A stretch of DNA of 64,000 nt from the NCBI RefSeq assembly GCF_028553785.1, contig NZ_CP067136.1:2540501-2604500 (forward strand), given 5' to 3'. This DNA is from Paracoccus fistulariae. Lineage in GTDB: Bacteria > Pseudomonadota > Alphaproteobacteria > Rhodobacterales > Rhodobacteraceae. Each line of letters starts with the position of its first letter. The first letter of the stretch is position 1. The position numbers and the translations under genes were made by a program. Below, piece by piece: positions 8,086 to 17,214 of the stretch. The notes beneath the pieces were generated by a model. It ran no database searches. It saw nothing but the letters and a program-made list of their open reading frames with translations, and had not been told where the DNA came from.

Positions 8086-10485
8086 ATGCGAATTCTGCTT
8101 TCGCTTCTTTTTGCGGTGATCGGGGCCGTGCTGGCCGTGGGCGGGGTGCGCCTGGCCATGCTGGGCGGCAGCCCGTATTTCATCGTCTTTGGCGTCGTCA
8201 TGGTGGTGACGGCCATCCTGATCCTGAATCGCAGCATCGCCGCACGCTGGCTTTATGCCCTGCTGCTGATCGGGCTGGCCGTGTGGTCATGGTCCGAGGT
8301 GGGCTATGACTGGTGGCCGCTGGCGTCCCGGATGGGGATGTTCCTGATTCTGGGGCTGCTTTTGCTGCTGCCCTATGGCGTTCGGGAACCGCGTTTCGAA
8401 CGCGCCTGGCTGCCGCTGTTTCTTGTGACGGCTGTGATCGGGCTGGGCACGCTTGGCGCGCTGACGCAGGATAAATATGCGATCACGGGCGATCTGCCGA
8501 CCGAAATTGCGAATGCCGATCCCGATATGGGTCCGGTGGCCGGGGATGAGGACTGGATCGCCTATGGCCGCACGCAATACGGTCAGCGCTTCTCTCCGAT
8601 AGATCAGATCACGCCGGAAAACGTCACCCGGCTGGAGGCCGCCTGGAGCTATCAGACCGGCGATCTGAAACAGCCCGGCGATTCGGGTGAGTTCACCTAT
8701 CAGGCGACCCCGATCAAGATCGGCAATACGCTGTATCTGTGTACGCCGCATAACTGGGCGATTGCGCTGGATGCGGATAGCGGGGCGGAAAAATGGGTCT
8801 ACAAGGCCAATATCCAGCCCGATGCCAACCGTCAGCATCAGACCTGCCGTGGTGTCAGCTACTGGCCCGGCGATGACAGCAGGGCAGTCGCCGAAACCCC
8901 GGCCGCCATTCCCGATGCGCGGGTGCAGCATCCGGCCCGTCCGGCGCTCAGCAACGTCACAGGCACGACCGGCAGTTGCGAAACGCGGATTTTCATGCCG
9001 ACCTCGGACGCGCATCTTCTGGCCCTTGACCCTGAAACGGGCGCGCTGTGTCAGGACTTTGCCGATAACGGCGCGCTGAACCTGATGCATAACATGCCCT
9101 ACAAGCAGGACGGCTATTACTATTCGACCTCTCCGCCGGTGATCGTCGGCAACACGCTGGTGATCGCGGGTGCGGTGAATGACAATTACAATGTCGATGA
9201 ACCCTCGGGTGTCGTGCGCGCCTATGACACGCGCGACGGTCGGCTGCTGTGGAACTGGGATTCGGGCAATCCAACCGAAACCGCGCCCTTTGACGTGAAT
9301 GATCCCGATCAGGTCTATGCGACCTCTTCGCCCAACAGCTGGGCCCCGCTGAGCGCGGATCCCACGCTGGGCATGGTCTATCTGCCGATGGGGAACCGCA
9401 CGCCCGACCAGCTGGGCATGTATCGCAGCGAGGCCGAGGAAACCTATGCCACCTCGGTCACCGCGCTGGATCTGGAAACGGGTCAGGTCCGCTGGGTGCA
9501 CCAATTCGTACATCACGATCTGTGGGACATGGACACCCCGGCACAGCCGACGCTGATCGACCTTGATCTGCCTCAGGGGCGTGTGCCCGCGCTGGTGCAA
9601 CCGACCAAGCAGGGCGATGTCTATGTGCTGAACCGCGAGACGGGCGAGGCGATCCTGCCGGTGTCCGAGGTCAGCGTCTCGACCGACACCATCCCCGAGG
9701 ATTTCGCCTCGCCCACGCAGCCGGTATCGGCGCTGAGCTTCAATCCCGAGCCGCTGACCGAGGAACGGATGTGGGGTGCCACGGCAATCGACCAGATGAT
9801 GTGCCGGATCGCCTTCCGCCAGCTTCGCTATGATGGCCGCTATACGCCGCCATCCCTGCAGGGCTCGATCGTCTATCCGGGGAATTTCGGGGTGTTCAAC
9901 TGGGGCGGCATCGCGGTCGATCCACGCCGTCAGGTGATGTTCGGGATGCCATTGCAGCTGGCCTTCACCTCGAAGCTGATCCCGCAAGAGGAACTGGGCG
10001 ATGTCGAAACCAATGTCGGCGAACAGGGCGTGAATTCCAACGAAGGCGCCCCCTATGCGGTCGAGATGGGCCCGTTCCTGTCGCCGCTGGGCATTCCCTG
10101 CCAGGCGCCGCCATGGGGATTCGTGGCGGGGGCCGATCTGCGCACGGGCAAGATCGCGTGGAAGCACAAGAACGGCACGACCCGCGACATGACGCCAGTT
10201 CCGCTGCCGCTGCCCTTGGGCATGCCGGGCATCGGCGGGCCGATCATCACCGGAGGCGGGGTGGCGTTCATGGCCGCTGCGACCGACGATGTTCTGCGCG
10301 CCTATGATCTGACCAGCGGCGAAGAGCTGTGGCAGACGGACCTGCCCGCAGGTGGTCAGGCCACGCCGATGACCTATCTGGACAGTCAGGGCCGGCAGAT
10401 GATCGTGCAGGTCGCGGGCGGGCATGGCTCGATCGGGACGAAACAGGGCGATTATGTCCAGGCATGGCGGTTGCCCGCCGAATAA
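8086..10485 (+). CDS. gcd: Membrane-bound PQQ-dependent glucose/quinate-type dehydrogenase
   Basis: This quinoprotein oxidises its sugar (or quinate/shikimate) in the periplasm and passes electrons to ubiquinone. The 799-residue chain has about five N-terminal membrane helices (residues ~1-135) followed by an eight-bladed propeller. Blocks typical of Gcd include LYLCTPHNWAIALDA, QHQTCRGVSYW, SPNSWAPL, LPMGNRTPD and VHHDLWDMDTPAQPTL. The start ATG at 8086 follows AAAGGAAA; a TTG 15 codons upstream is disfavoured. It belongs to the glucose/quinate/shikimate family. Glucose is the likeliest substrate but is not proven by sequence. Confidence 0.9.
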   Translation: MRILLSLLFAVIGAVLAVGGVRLAMLGGSPYFIVFGVVMVVTAILILNRSIAARWLYALLLIGLAVWSWSEVGYDWWPLASRMGMFLILGLLLLLPYGVREPRFERAWLPLFLVTAVIGLGTLGALTQDKYAITGDLPTEIANADPDMGPVAGDEDWIAYGRTQYGQRFSPIDQITPENVTRLEAAWSYQTGDLKQPGDSGEFTYQATPIKIGNTLYLCTPHNWAIALDADSGAEKWVYKANIQPDANRQHQTCRGVSYWPGDDSRAVAETPAAIPDARVQHPARPALSNVTGTTGSCETRIFMPTSDAHLLALDPETGALCQDFADNGALNLMHNMPYKQDGYYYSTSPPVIVGNTLVIAGAVNDNYNVDEPSGVVRAYDTRDGRLLWNWDSGNPTETAPFDVNDPDQVYATSSPNSWAPLSADPTLGMVYLPMGNRTPDQLGMYRSEAEETYATSVTALDLETGQVRWVHQFVHHDLWDMDTPAQPTLIDLDLPQGRVPALVQPTKQGDVYVLNRETGEAILPVSEVSVSTDTIPEDFASPTQPVSALSFNPEPLTEERMWGATAIDQMMCRIAFRQLRYDGRYTPPSLQGSIVYPGNFGVFNWGGIAVDPRRQVMFGMPLQLAFTSKLIPQEELGDVETNVGEQGVNSNEGAPYAVEMGPFLSPLGIPCQAPPWGFVAGADLRTGKIAWKHKNGTTRDMTPVPLPLPLGMPGIGGPIITGGGVAFMAAATDDVLRAYDLTSGEELWQTDLPAGGQATPMTYLDSQGRQMIVQVAGGHGSIGTKQGDYVQAWRLPAE

Positions 10486-10567
10486 GGCCGTGGCCGGATT
10501 GGCTATAGCCTAATTTGCGCGGCGGCGCTTATAGTGATGCATACCCACGGATGAGGAGCCGTCAGGT

Positions 10568-11515
10568 ATGCGTCACGCAGATTTCGTCGCCGCGCAATCG
10601 CGATCCAAGACCGCCTCATCGGCGCTGACGGCGTCATGGCGCAGGTCGATGGTGAAACACGGGCTTGATCCCGCCGATTGCCGGGCGCCCGAACGGCTGA
10701 GCGATGCGGAACTTGTGCTGCGTCGTGAAATGCTTGACCCGTTCCTGCGCGTGGCCGGCCCCCAGCTTGATCACCTTTACAGCCTGATCGGTGCCTCTGG
10801 CTGCATGGTCCTGCTGACCGACAGCGATGGGCTGGTGTTGGAGCACAGGGCCAGCGATGCCGATGTCAGACAGTTTCAGGACTGGGGGTTGAGCAAGGGC
10901 ACCGATTGGTCCGAAGCGGCGCAGGGAACCAATGGCATCGGCACCTGCATCGTGGAAAAGCGGCAGGTGACCATCCATCGCGACGAACATTTCCGCACCC
11001 GGCATACGGGCCTGTCCTGCATGGATGCGCCGATCTGGGGGCCTGATGGGAAGCTGCTGGCGGCGCTGGATGTCAGCTCTGCCCGCTCCGATCAGAATGA
11101 GCGGTTCAATCGCCTGATCGCCGCGCAGGTGATGCAGACGGCCAAGGCCATCGAAACGGTATTCTTCAAGGCCAGCTTTCCGGATGCGCGCATCGTGGTC
11201 GCGCCGGATGAAGCCTCGGATGCAGCCGTGCTGCTGGCGGTCGATAAGCATGACATCGCCATCGGCGCGACCCGCGCGGCGCGGCGCGCCTATGGTCTGG
11301 CGCGCGAGGGGGATTTCAGACCGCAGCCGGCGGCGGATCTGCTGGGCTGGCAGGACGATCTGAGCGGCTTCGACAAGGCCGAACGCGCCGCCGTGATCAG
11401 GGCGCTGGCCCGCGCGGATGGCAATGTCTCGGCGGCGGCGCGCGCCCTGGGCATCGGTCGCGCCACCATGTATCGCCGCATGTCGCGGCTGGGCGTGACC
11501 GAAAAGGACGTATGA
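10568..11515 (+). CDS. AcoR-like regulator (GAF-type sensor plus Fis HTH, no AAA+ domain)
   Basis: This 315-residue protein resembles the ends of AcoR: an N-terminal sensory GAF-like region (MVLLTDSDGLVLEH, GTNGIGTCIVEKRQVTIHRDEHF) and a C-terminal Fis-type helix-turn-helix (GNVSAAARALGIGRATMYRRM). The central sigma-54 AAA+ domain of classical AcoR is absent, so it should act with the housekeeping sigma factor. It is read in the same direction as the aldehyde and alcohol dehydrogenase genes and ends at a perfect palindrome just before them, so it most likely controls them. Confidence 0.85.
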   Translation: MRHADFVAAQSRSKTASSALTASWRRSMVKHGLDPADCRAPERLSDAELVLRREMLDPFLRVAGPQLDHLYSLIGASGCMVLLTDSDGLVLEHRASDADVRQFQDWGLSKGTDWSEAAQGTNGIGTCIVEKRQVTIHRDEHFRTRHTGLSCMDAPIWGPDGKLLAALDVSSARSDQNERFNRLIAAQVMQTAKAIETVFFKASFPDARIVVAPDEASDAAVLLAVDKHDIAIGATRAARRAYGLAREGDFRPQPAADLLGWQDDLSGFDKAERAAVIRALARADGNVSAAARALGIGRATMYRRMSRLGVTEKDV

Positions 11516-11516
11516 C

Positions 11517-11534
11517 TGTCTCACCCGTGAGACA
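11517..11534. promoter_or_regulatory. Palindromic operator candidate upstream of the aldehyde dehydrogenase gene
   Basis: TGTCTCA (11517-11523) and TGAGACA (11528-11534) are perfect inverted arms separated by 4 bases. The site starts 2 bases after the regulator stop codon and lies 113 bases before the aldehyde dehydrogenase start. Its symmetry and size suit the dimeric Fis-type HTH of the adjacent AcoR-like protein. Confidence 0.65.
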
Positions 11535-11647
11535 GCTTTGCCGATCCACCATCCCGCAGCCGTTGATTCGCAGCCCGCAGATGTCACCCTGTAAGAGAAG
11601 TCCGGAAAGGGGAGATCCGGACAAGGACGACCACAGGAGGAGACATC

Positions 11648-13174
11648 ATGCCGAACGATCAGACACATGACTTCAAGGGCATTCAGGTATCGCCCTTTGC
11701 CAAACGGTACGACAATTTCATTGGCGGCGACTGGGTCGCGCCGAAATCCGGAAAGTACTTCACCAACACGACGCCCATTACCGGCGCCGAGATCGGAGAG
11801 ATTGCCCGGTCGAACGCAGAGGATATCGAACTGGCGCTGGATGCTGCCCATGCCGCCAAGGACAAATGGGCCGCGACCTCGCCCACCGAGCGGGGGAATA
11901 TCCTGCTGAAGATCGCGGACCGCATGGAAAGCAATCTGGAATTGCTGGCCGCTGCCGAGACCTGGGATAATGGCAAGCCGGTGCGAGAGACGATGGCGGC
12001 TGATGTGCCGCTGGCCATCGACCATTTCCGCTATTTCGCCGGTGTGCTGCGGGCGCAGGAAGGTTCGATCTCGCAGATCGACAGTGACACGGTCGCCTAT
12101 CACTTTCAGGAGCCCCTGGGCGTGGTCGGGCAGATCATCCCGTGGAACTTTCCGCTGCTGATGGCCTGCTGGAAGCTGGCGCCCGCGCTGGCCGCCGGCA
12201 ACTGCGTGGTCATCAAGCCCGCCGAACAGACCCCGGCCAGCATCATGGTCTGGGCCGGCCTGATCGGTGATCTGCTGCCGCCAGGCGTGCTGAATGTGGT
12301 CAATGGTTTCGGCCTTGAGGCCGGCAAGCCGCTGGCCAGCAATCCCCGCATCGCCAAGATCGCCTTTACCGGCGAGACGACGACCGGCCGCCTGATCATG
12401 CAATATGCGGCCGAGAACCTGATTCCGGTGACGCTGGAACTGGGGGGCAAATCGCCCAATATCTTCTTTGCCGATGTGGCGAATGAGGATGACGATTTCT
12501 TTGACAAGGCGCTGGAAGGTTTCAGCATGTTCGCGCTGAACCAGGGCGAGGTCTGCACCTGTCCGTCCCGCGTGCTGATCCAGGAATCGATCTATGACCG
12601 TTTCATGGAACGTGCGGTCAAGCGCGTGCAGGCGATCACGCAGGGCGATCCGCGCGATGCGGCGACGATGATCGGTGCGCAGGCCTCCAGCGAGCAGAAA
12701 GAGAAGATCATGTCCTATCTGGACATCGGTCGTCAGGAGGGGGCCGAGGTGCTGACCGGCGGCAAGGCGGCCGATCTGGGCGGCGATCTGTCGGGTGGCT
12801 ATTACATCGAGCCGACGATTTTCCGCGGCAATAACAAGATGCGGATCTTTCAGGAAGAGATCTTTGGTCCCGTCGTGTCGGTCACGACCTTCAAGACCGA
12901 AGACGAGGCGCTGGAGATCGCGAACGACACGCTATACGGCCTTGGCGCCGGCGTGTGGAGCCGCGAGGCCAATACCTGCTACCGCATGGGGCGCGGGATC
13001 AAGGCGGGGCGTGTCTGGACCAATTGCTACCACGCCTATCCGGCCCATGCGGCCTTTGGTGGCTACAAGCAATCCGGCATCGGGCGCGAAACCCACAAGA
13101 TGATGCTGGATCACTATCAGCAGACCAAGAACCTGCTGGTCAGCTACAGCCCCAAGAAGCTTGGCTTCTTCTAG
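11648..13174 (+). CDS. NAD-dependent aldehyde dehydrogenase (acetaldehyde type)
   Basis: This enzyme oxidises an aldehyde, probably acetaldehyde, to the acid with NAD. The 508 residues contain the ALDH catalytic set: Asn167 in PWNFP, Glu264 in ELGGKSP and the nucleophile Cys303 in NQGEVCTC. That cysteine context and the conserved C-terminal KKLGFF are typical of AcoD/ExaC-like enzymes acting with ethanol or acetoin catabolism. A strong GGAGG lies 7 bases before the ATG. It is followed by the alcohol dehydrogenase gene after 85 bases. Confidence 0.93.
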   Translation: MPNDQTHDFKGIQVSPFAKRYDNFIGGDWVAPKSGKYFTNTTPITGAEIGEIARSNAEDIELALDAAHAAKDKWAATSPTERGNILLKIADRMESNLELLAAAETWDNGKPVRETMAADVPLAIDHFRYFAGVLRAQEGSISQIDSDTVAYHFQEPLGVVGQIIPWNFPLLMACWKLAPALAAGNCVVIKPAEQTPASIMVWAGLIGDLLPPGVLNVVNGFGLEAGKPLASNPRIAKIAFTGETTTGRLIMQYAAENLIPVTLELGGKSPNIFFADVANEDDDFFDKALEGFSMFALNQGEVCTCPSRVLIQESIYDRFMERAVKRVQAITQGDPRDAATMIGAQASSEQKEKIMSYLDIGRQEGAEVLTGGKAADLGGDLSGGYYIEPTIFRGNNKMRIFQEEIFGPVVSVTTFKTEDEALEIANDTLYGLGAGVWSREANTCYRMGRGIKAGRVWTNCYHAYPAHAAFGGYKQSGIGRETHKMMLDHYQQTKNLLVSYSPKKLGFF

Positions 13175-13259
13175 GGCGGCCAACGCGACCGCGACGGGAT
13201 GGGCCGCAAGGCCCATCCGCTGAAAACCTATCACATCAAAAATCATTGAGGAAAGTCCC

Positions 13260-14285
13260 ATGGCCAAAACCATGAAAGCTGCCGTTGTGCGTGAATTTGG
13301 GAAACCGCTGACGATTGATGAAGTGCCGGTTCCCGAACCCGGCCCCGGCCAGATTCAGGTCGCGATCAAGGCATCCGGCGTCTGCCATACCGACCTGCAC
13401 GCCGCCGAGGGCGATTGGCCGGTCAAGCCGAACCCGCCTTTCATCCCCGGACACGAGGGCGTCGGCATCGTCTCTGCCGTCGGGCAGGGCGTGAAGAATG
13501 TGAAAGAGGGCGACCGCGTCGGCGTGCCGTGGCTCTATAGTGCCTGCGGCTGCTGCAAACATTGTCTCGGCGGATGGGAAACCCTGTGCGAAAGCCAGCA
13601 GAACACCGGCTATTCGGTGAATGGCGGCTTTGCGGAATATGTCGTCGCCGATCCCAACTATGTCGGCCACCTGCCCGCCAATGTCGGCTTCGCCGAGATC
13701 GCCCCGGTGCTTTGTGCCGGTGTCACGGTCTATAAGGGTCTGAAGATGACCGATACCAAGCCGGGTGACTGGGTGGTGATTTCGGGCGTGGGCGGTTTGG
13801 GTCATATGGCGGTTCAATATGCCAAGGCGATGGGCCTGAACGTGGCCGCCGTCGACATCGACGAAACCAAGCTGGATCTGGCCCGCAAGCTGGGCGCGAC
13901 GCTGACGGCCAATGCCATGACCGAAGATCCGATTGCCAAGATCCGCAAGGAAACCGATGGCGGCGCGCAGGGCGTGCTGGTGACGGCGGTCAGTCCCAAG
14001 GCGTTTCAGCAGGCCGTCGGCATGGTCGGGCGCGGCGGGACCGTGGCGCTGAACGGCCTGCCGCCCGGAGATTTCCCGCTGGATATCTTTGGCATGGTGC
14101 TGAACGGGGTGACCGTGCGCGGCTCGATCGTGGGCACGCGTCTCGACCTGCAGGAATCGCTGGATTTCGCGGGCGATGGCAAGGTCAAGGCCACGATTCA
14201 CAAGGCCAAGCTGGAGGATGTGAACGACATCTTCGCCAGAATGCACAAGGGTCAGATCGAAGGCCGGATGGTGATGGAGATCTGA
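13260..14285 (+). CDS. adhP: Zinc-dependent alcohol dehydrogenase, AdhP/AdhA type
   Basis: This is a medium-chain NAD-dependent alcohol dehydrogenase converting ethanol to acetaldehyde, the substrate of the upstream enzyme. The 341 residues have catalytic zinc ligands Cys42 and the His65-Glu66 pair of GHEGVG. The structural-zinc cysteine cluster ACGCCKHC...C lies at 96-110 and the nucleotide loop [13 protein letters not shown] near 177. Length and motifs match AdhP rather than the longer class III formaldehyde enzymes. A strong terminator follows. Confidence 0.93.
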   Translation: MAKTMKAAVVREFGKPLTIDEVPVPEPGPGQIQVAIKASGVCHTDLHAAEGDWPVKPNPPFIPGHEGVGIVSAVGQGVKNVKEGDRVGVPWLYSACGCCKHCLGGWETLCESQQNTGYSVNGGFAEYVVADPNYVGHLPANVGFAEIAPVLCAGVTVYKGLKMTDTKPGDWVVISGVGGLGHMAVQYAKAMGLNVAAVDIDETKLDLARKLGATLTANAMTEDPIAKIRKETDGGAQGVLVTAVSPKAFQQAVGMVGRGGTVALNGLPPGDFPLDIFGMVLNGVTVRGSIVGTRLDLQESLDFAGDGKVKATIHKAKLEDVNDIFARMHKGQIEGRMVMEI

Positions 14286-14314
14286 GTGCCCGCGCCTGTC
14301 CTGTGACAGCAAGG

Positions 14315-14346
14315 ACGCCGGGGTGATGGCCCCGGCGTTGCTTTTT
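14315..14346 (+). terminator. Intrinsic terminator after adhP
   Basis: ACGCCGGGG (14315-14323) pairs with CCCCGGCGT (14330-14338). After TGC comes a run of five T at 14342-14346. It ends the regulator-ald-adh unit and also lies at the 3' side of the convergent Hint gene. Confidence 0.85.
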
Positions 14347-14363
14347 GGTCTGTGCGTTCGGTG

Positions 14364-15539
14364 TCAGGCGACGAGGCGCTTGGCATTCCTCTGATGCCGC
14401 TGCACCAGGCGTCGGCCCTGCCGCCCGCTGGCAAGTGTTCGCGCCGATGGCGGCTGGTGCTGATGCGCCAGTTCGGGGAACAATGTCAGCACCTCGTCAC
14501 GCTGTTCCTGCGACAGGGCGCGCATCGCCTCGGGCCCGGTGAACAGGCTTTCCGAGGGCGCGCCGTTGGACATGACGACCTGATGCTCCTCGAACAGCAG
14601 GTGGAAATATTCCACCCCTTCGGCGGGCAGGACGTAATCGATTCCCGCATAGCCGATCAGATGCTTGGCAGCGATCAGAATCTCAGAGGTCTCGAACATG
14701 CGCCGAACGATCGGAGAGCGCAGCAGGATCCGGTGCTGCGGCGATACGGTCAGCGCCTCGCGCGGCAGTTGATCGCCCAGGGCGCCTGCCGGGATGCGCA
14801 CCGGACGCAGATTGGGCGCCAGCATCAGCTGCGCGGCGGACAATTTGCGCCTGCCGACCCAACGCAGGGGCTGCGGGCCGTGGTCCAGCGTCGTGACGAT
14901 ATCGCCGATGCCAAGATCCTGCACCGCGACCTCGCCATCCGGCGTGCTGATCATCGTATCGCGGGCAAAGCAGAAGGTGACGCTAAGCTGTAGATTGTCG
15001 ACGGCAAAATGCGCGCCGCTGCCATATTTGGTAAATTCGACCGAGATCGGTTTTCCAGCCAGTGCAGCCTGCTGCGCTGGGGTCAGCGAAATTGTCCCGC
15101 TATAGGTGCGGTACACTCCCTCTGGGGCCGCCGCGACGCCGAAGTTAGAGTTCAGGCCATAGCTGCCAAGAACGGTATCCCCGTTCGTATATTGGCCGTC
15201 GCCATTCGTATCGACGAAAATTTCGAACCTGTTATAGCCGGCCATGCCGCCAAGTCTGGCGATATCCACCGAAAAGTCGATCTGATACCAGCTCGTTTCG
15301 CCAAGCTCGTCCGAACTGTGACCCAGCCTGACGATCTCGCCCGTGGTCGAGATTTCGCCGGCGGCATTCACCGAACCCGTCGCGGAATTCGCATCGACCA
15401 CGCCGACGCTGCTGGCCGAGCCCGAGCTGGTATAGACATACCAGCCAAGCGGATCGGTATTGCTACGCCCGTTATCGGGGACGCTATTCAGCCCGAAATC
15501 GCTGTTGAGATAGGTCAGGATTAGCGTCTGCGGGGCCAT
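14364..15539 (-). CDS. Hint-domain surface protein, copy 1
   Basis: This 391-residue protein has an N-terminal beta-rich region (about 1-190; it includes the Asp-rich DTNGDGQYTNGDT stretch, perhaps calcium-binding). A C-terminal Hint (hedgehog/intein) domain begins at CFARDTMISTPDGEVAVQDL, with later blocks GDIVTTLDHGPQPLRWVGRR and LTVSPQHRILLRSP. Such Rhodobacterales Hint proteins are thought to be secreted and self-processing, but the activity of this one is not known. No Sec signal peptide is evident. It shares the domain plan of the protein at 57464-58693 with an unrelated N-terminus, and it separates adhP from DUF779. Confidence 0.85.
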   Translation of the reverse strand: MAPQTLILTYLNSDFGLNSVPDNGRSNTDPLGWYVYTSSGSASSVGVVDANSATGSVNAAGEISTTGEIVRLGHSSDELGETSWYQIDFSVDIARLGGMAGYNRFEIFVDTNGDGQYTNGDTVLGSYGLNSNFGVAAAPEGVYRTYSGTISLTPAQQAALAGKPISVEFTKYGSGAHFAVDNLQLSVTFCFARDTMISTPDGEVAVQDLGIGDIVTTLDHGPQPLRWVGRRKLSAAQLMLAPNLRPVRIPAGALGDQLPREALTVSPQHRILLRSPIVRRMFETSEILIAAKHLIGYAGIDYVLPAEGVEYFHLLFEEHQVVMSNGAPSESLFTGPEAMRALSQEQRDEVLTLFPELAHQHQPPSARTLASGRQGRRLVQRHQRNAKRLVA

Positions 15540-15668
15540 GTCTTGATCCGTTCAGAAAAACATCACTGTGAAGCTGCGAACAAATATCTGCAGGATCTGC
15601 ATTTTTGCAATGATCGATTATCTTTTAGCCTAAAAGAGATGCGGATTTCTTCGTTTTTGTGGTGTTTA

Positions 15669-15681
15669 TGACGGAACGTCA
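15669..15681. promoter_or_regulatory. Short palindrome upstream of the DUF779 gene
   Basis: TGACG-GAA-CGTCA is a 13-base inverted repeat in the AT-rich 227-base divergent gap between the Hint gene and the DUF779 gene. It could be an operator; nothing ties it to a particular regulator. The remainder of this gap is AT-rich and presumably holds both promoters. Confidence 0.3.
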
Positions 15682-15766
15682 CATATTTTTGACTGCAGTT
15701 GGTCGATTGCCGCTATGATGGCAGCACAGTCTTTTCCTTTTTCCGCAATCCAGAAGAGGTCACAGC

Positions 15767-16096
15767 ATGTCAAAGGTTACCGCCACAGCCGAGGCGCTGG
15801 AACTGCTGTCCGAAATCACCGCCGATCATGGCCCCGTCCTGTTCCACCAATCGGGGGGATGCTGCGACGGGTCCAGCCCGATGTGCTATCCGCAGGACGA
15901 CTTCAAGCTCAGCGACCGCGATGTGAAACTGGGCGAGATCGGCGGCGCGCCCTTCTATATCTCGGCCAGCCAATATGAGGCCTGGAAACATACCGATCTG
16001 ATCATCGATGTCGTGCCGGGCAGGGGCGGTATGTTCAGTCTGGATAACGGTCGCGAAAAGAGGTTCCTGACACGGTCCGAGATTTGCAACATCTGA
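15767..16096 (+). CDS. DUF779 family protein linked to acetaldehyde metabolism
   Basis: This 109-residue cytosolic protein belongs to DUF779, a family of unknown role usually encoded next to acetaldehyde dehydrogenases. It contains the conserved cysteine-rich segment HQSGGCCDGSSPMCYP and the later LIIDVVPGRGGMFSLD and ENGREKRFLTRSEI-like stretch. GAGG lies before the ATG. Here the partner aldehyde dehydrogenase is about 2.6 kb upstream, separated by adhP and a minus-strand Hint gene. Confidence 0.88.
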   Translation: MSKVTATAEALELLSEITADHGPVLFHQSGGCCDGSSPMCYPQDDFKLSDRDVKLGEIGGAPFYISASQYEAWKHTDLIIDVVPGRGGMFSLDNGREKRFLTRSEICNI

Positions 16097-16166
16097 TATC
16101 AGTGCCGTTGTGACCGCGCCGTCACTCGCCTATACATAGCACAACTTTCTCCAGAGGTTGGGTCAC

Positions 16167-17093
16167 ATGGCACATAAGATTTTCATCGATGGCGAGGCAG
16201 GCACAACGGGTCTTCAGATCCGCGACCGTCTTCAGCTGCGCGATGATATCCGCCTGATCCAGCTTGACGCCGATCGGCGCAAGGATCCCACCGCCCGGCG
16301 CGAGGCCTTTGCCCAGGCGGATATCGGCATCCTTTGCCTGCCCGATGAGGCCGCGAAAGAGGCGGTCGCGCTGACGGCGGGGATGGATGTGCGGTTGATC
16401 GACGCCTCTTCCGCGCATCGGGTCGATGATCGCTGGGTCTTCGGTTTCGCCGAACTGTCCAGCGATTTGCGCGACCAGATCGCTGAGGCGAGATATGTCA
16501 GCAATCCCGGCTGCTATGCCAGCGGCGCCATCGCGATCCTTTCGCCGCTGGTCGATGCGGGCCTGATCTATGATGATGAGGCTTTGTCGATCAACGCCGT
16601 CAGCGGCTATACCGGCGGCGGCAAGGCGCTGATCGCGGAGTATGAGGATGAGGGCGCTCCGGCGCATTTCCTGTATGCGCTGAACCAGCATCACAAGCAT
16701 ATCCCGGAAATCATGGTGCAAAGCGGCCTGACCACGCGGCCGATCTTTTCGCCGGCGGTGGGGAATTTCGCCCAGGGCATGGCGGTACAGATCCCGCTGC
16801 GTCTGGACGATGACCGCCGGATCGACAGCCTTCACGATGCGCTGTCCGACCATTACAGCGGTCAGAACTTCGTCCGGGTCGTCACGGCAGAACAGATCGG
16901 ATCGCGGATCGTTCCGACCGACGTGAACGGCACCAATGTCCTGCGCATCAGTGTTCATGGCGATGAGGCGAATGGCTGTGCCACCGTCGTGGCGGTGCTG
17001 GACAACCTGGGCAAGGGTGCATCCGGCGCAGCGGTTCAGAACATGAATATCATGCTGGATCTGGACGAGACAGCGGGGCTTTCCGCCGACTGA
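16167..17093 (+). CDS. argC: N-acetyl-gamma-glutamyl-phosphate reductase, type 2
   Basis: ArgC reduces N-acetylglutamyl phosphate to the semialdehyde in arginine synthesis. The 308-residue chain is the short type-2 form: nucleotide loop FIDGEAGTTGLQI at the N-terminus, catalytic cysteine in SNPGCYASG, and the NAVSGYTGGGK block. ATG at 16167 is preferred to a TTG three codons earlier because AGAGG is well spaced from it. It stands alone, followed by a GC hairpin. Confidence 0.94.
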   Translation: MAHKIFIDGEAGTTGLQIRDRLQLRDDIRLIQLDADRRKDPTARREAFAQADIGILCLPDEAAKEAVALTAGMDVRLIDASSAHRVDDRWVFGFAELSSDLRDQIAEARYVSNPGCYASGAIAILSPLVDAGLIYDDEALSINAVSGYTGGGKALIAEYEDEGAPAHFLYALNQHHKHIPEIMVQSGLTTRPIFSPAVGNFAQGMAVQIPLRLDDDRRIDSLHDALSDHYSGQNFVRVVTAEQIGSRIVPTDVNGTNVLRISVHGDEANGCATVVAVLDNLGKGASGAAVQNMNIMLDLDETAGLSAD

Positions 17094-17097
17094 CACA

Positions 17098-17119
17098 GCG
17101 CCGCTGGATTTCGCGGCGC
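17098..17119 (+). terminator. Hairpin after argC
   Basis: GCGCCGC (17098-17104) pairs with GCGGCGC (17113-17119), followed by a short T-containing stretch (GTTATT). It starts 4 bases after the stop codon. Confidence 0.55.
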
Positions 17120-17214
17120 GTTATTCCTAGAAATGTATCAGCGAACCGGCGCAGGGTTGCGCCGGTCCGGTGTTGTTTTTGTCATGTGCTCTGTTTTTTG
17201 GAGAAATTGGCACG

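Noticed and set aside
8287..10425. 712-codon minus-strand frame opposite the PQQ dehydrogenase
   Set aside because: Antisense shadow of a clear quinoprotein gene; composition shows no protein-like motifs.
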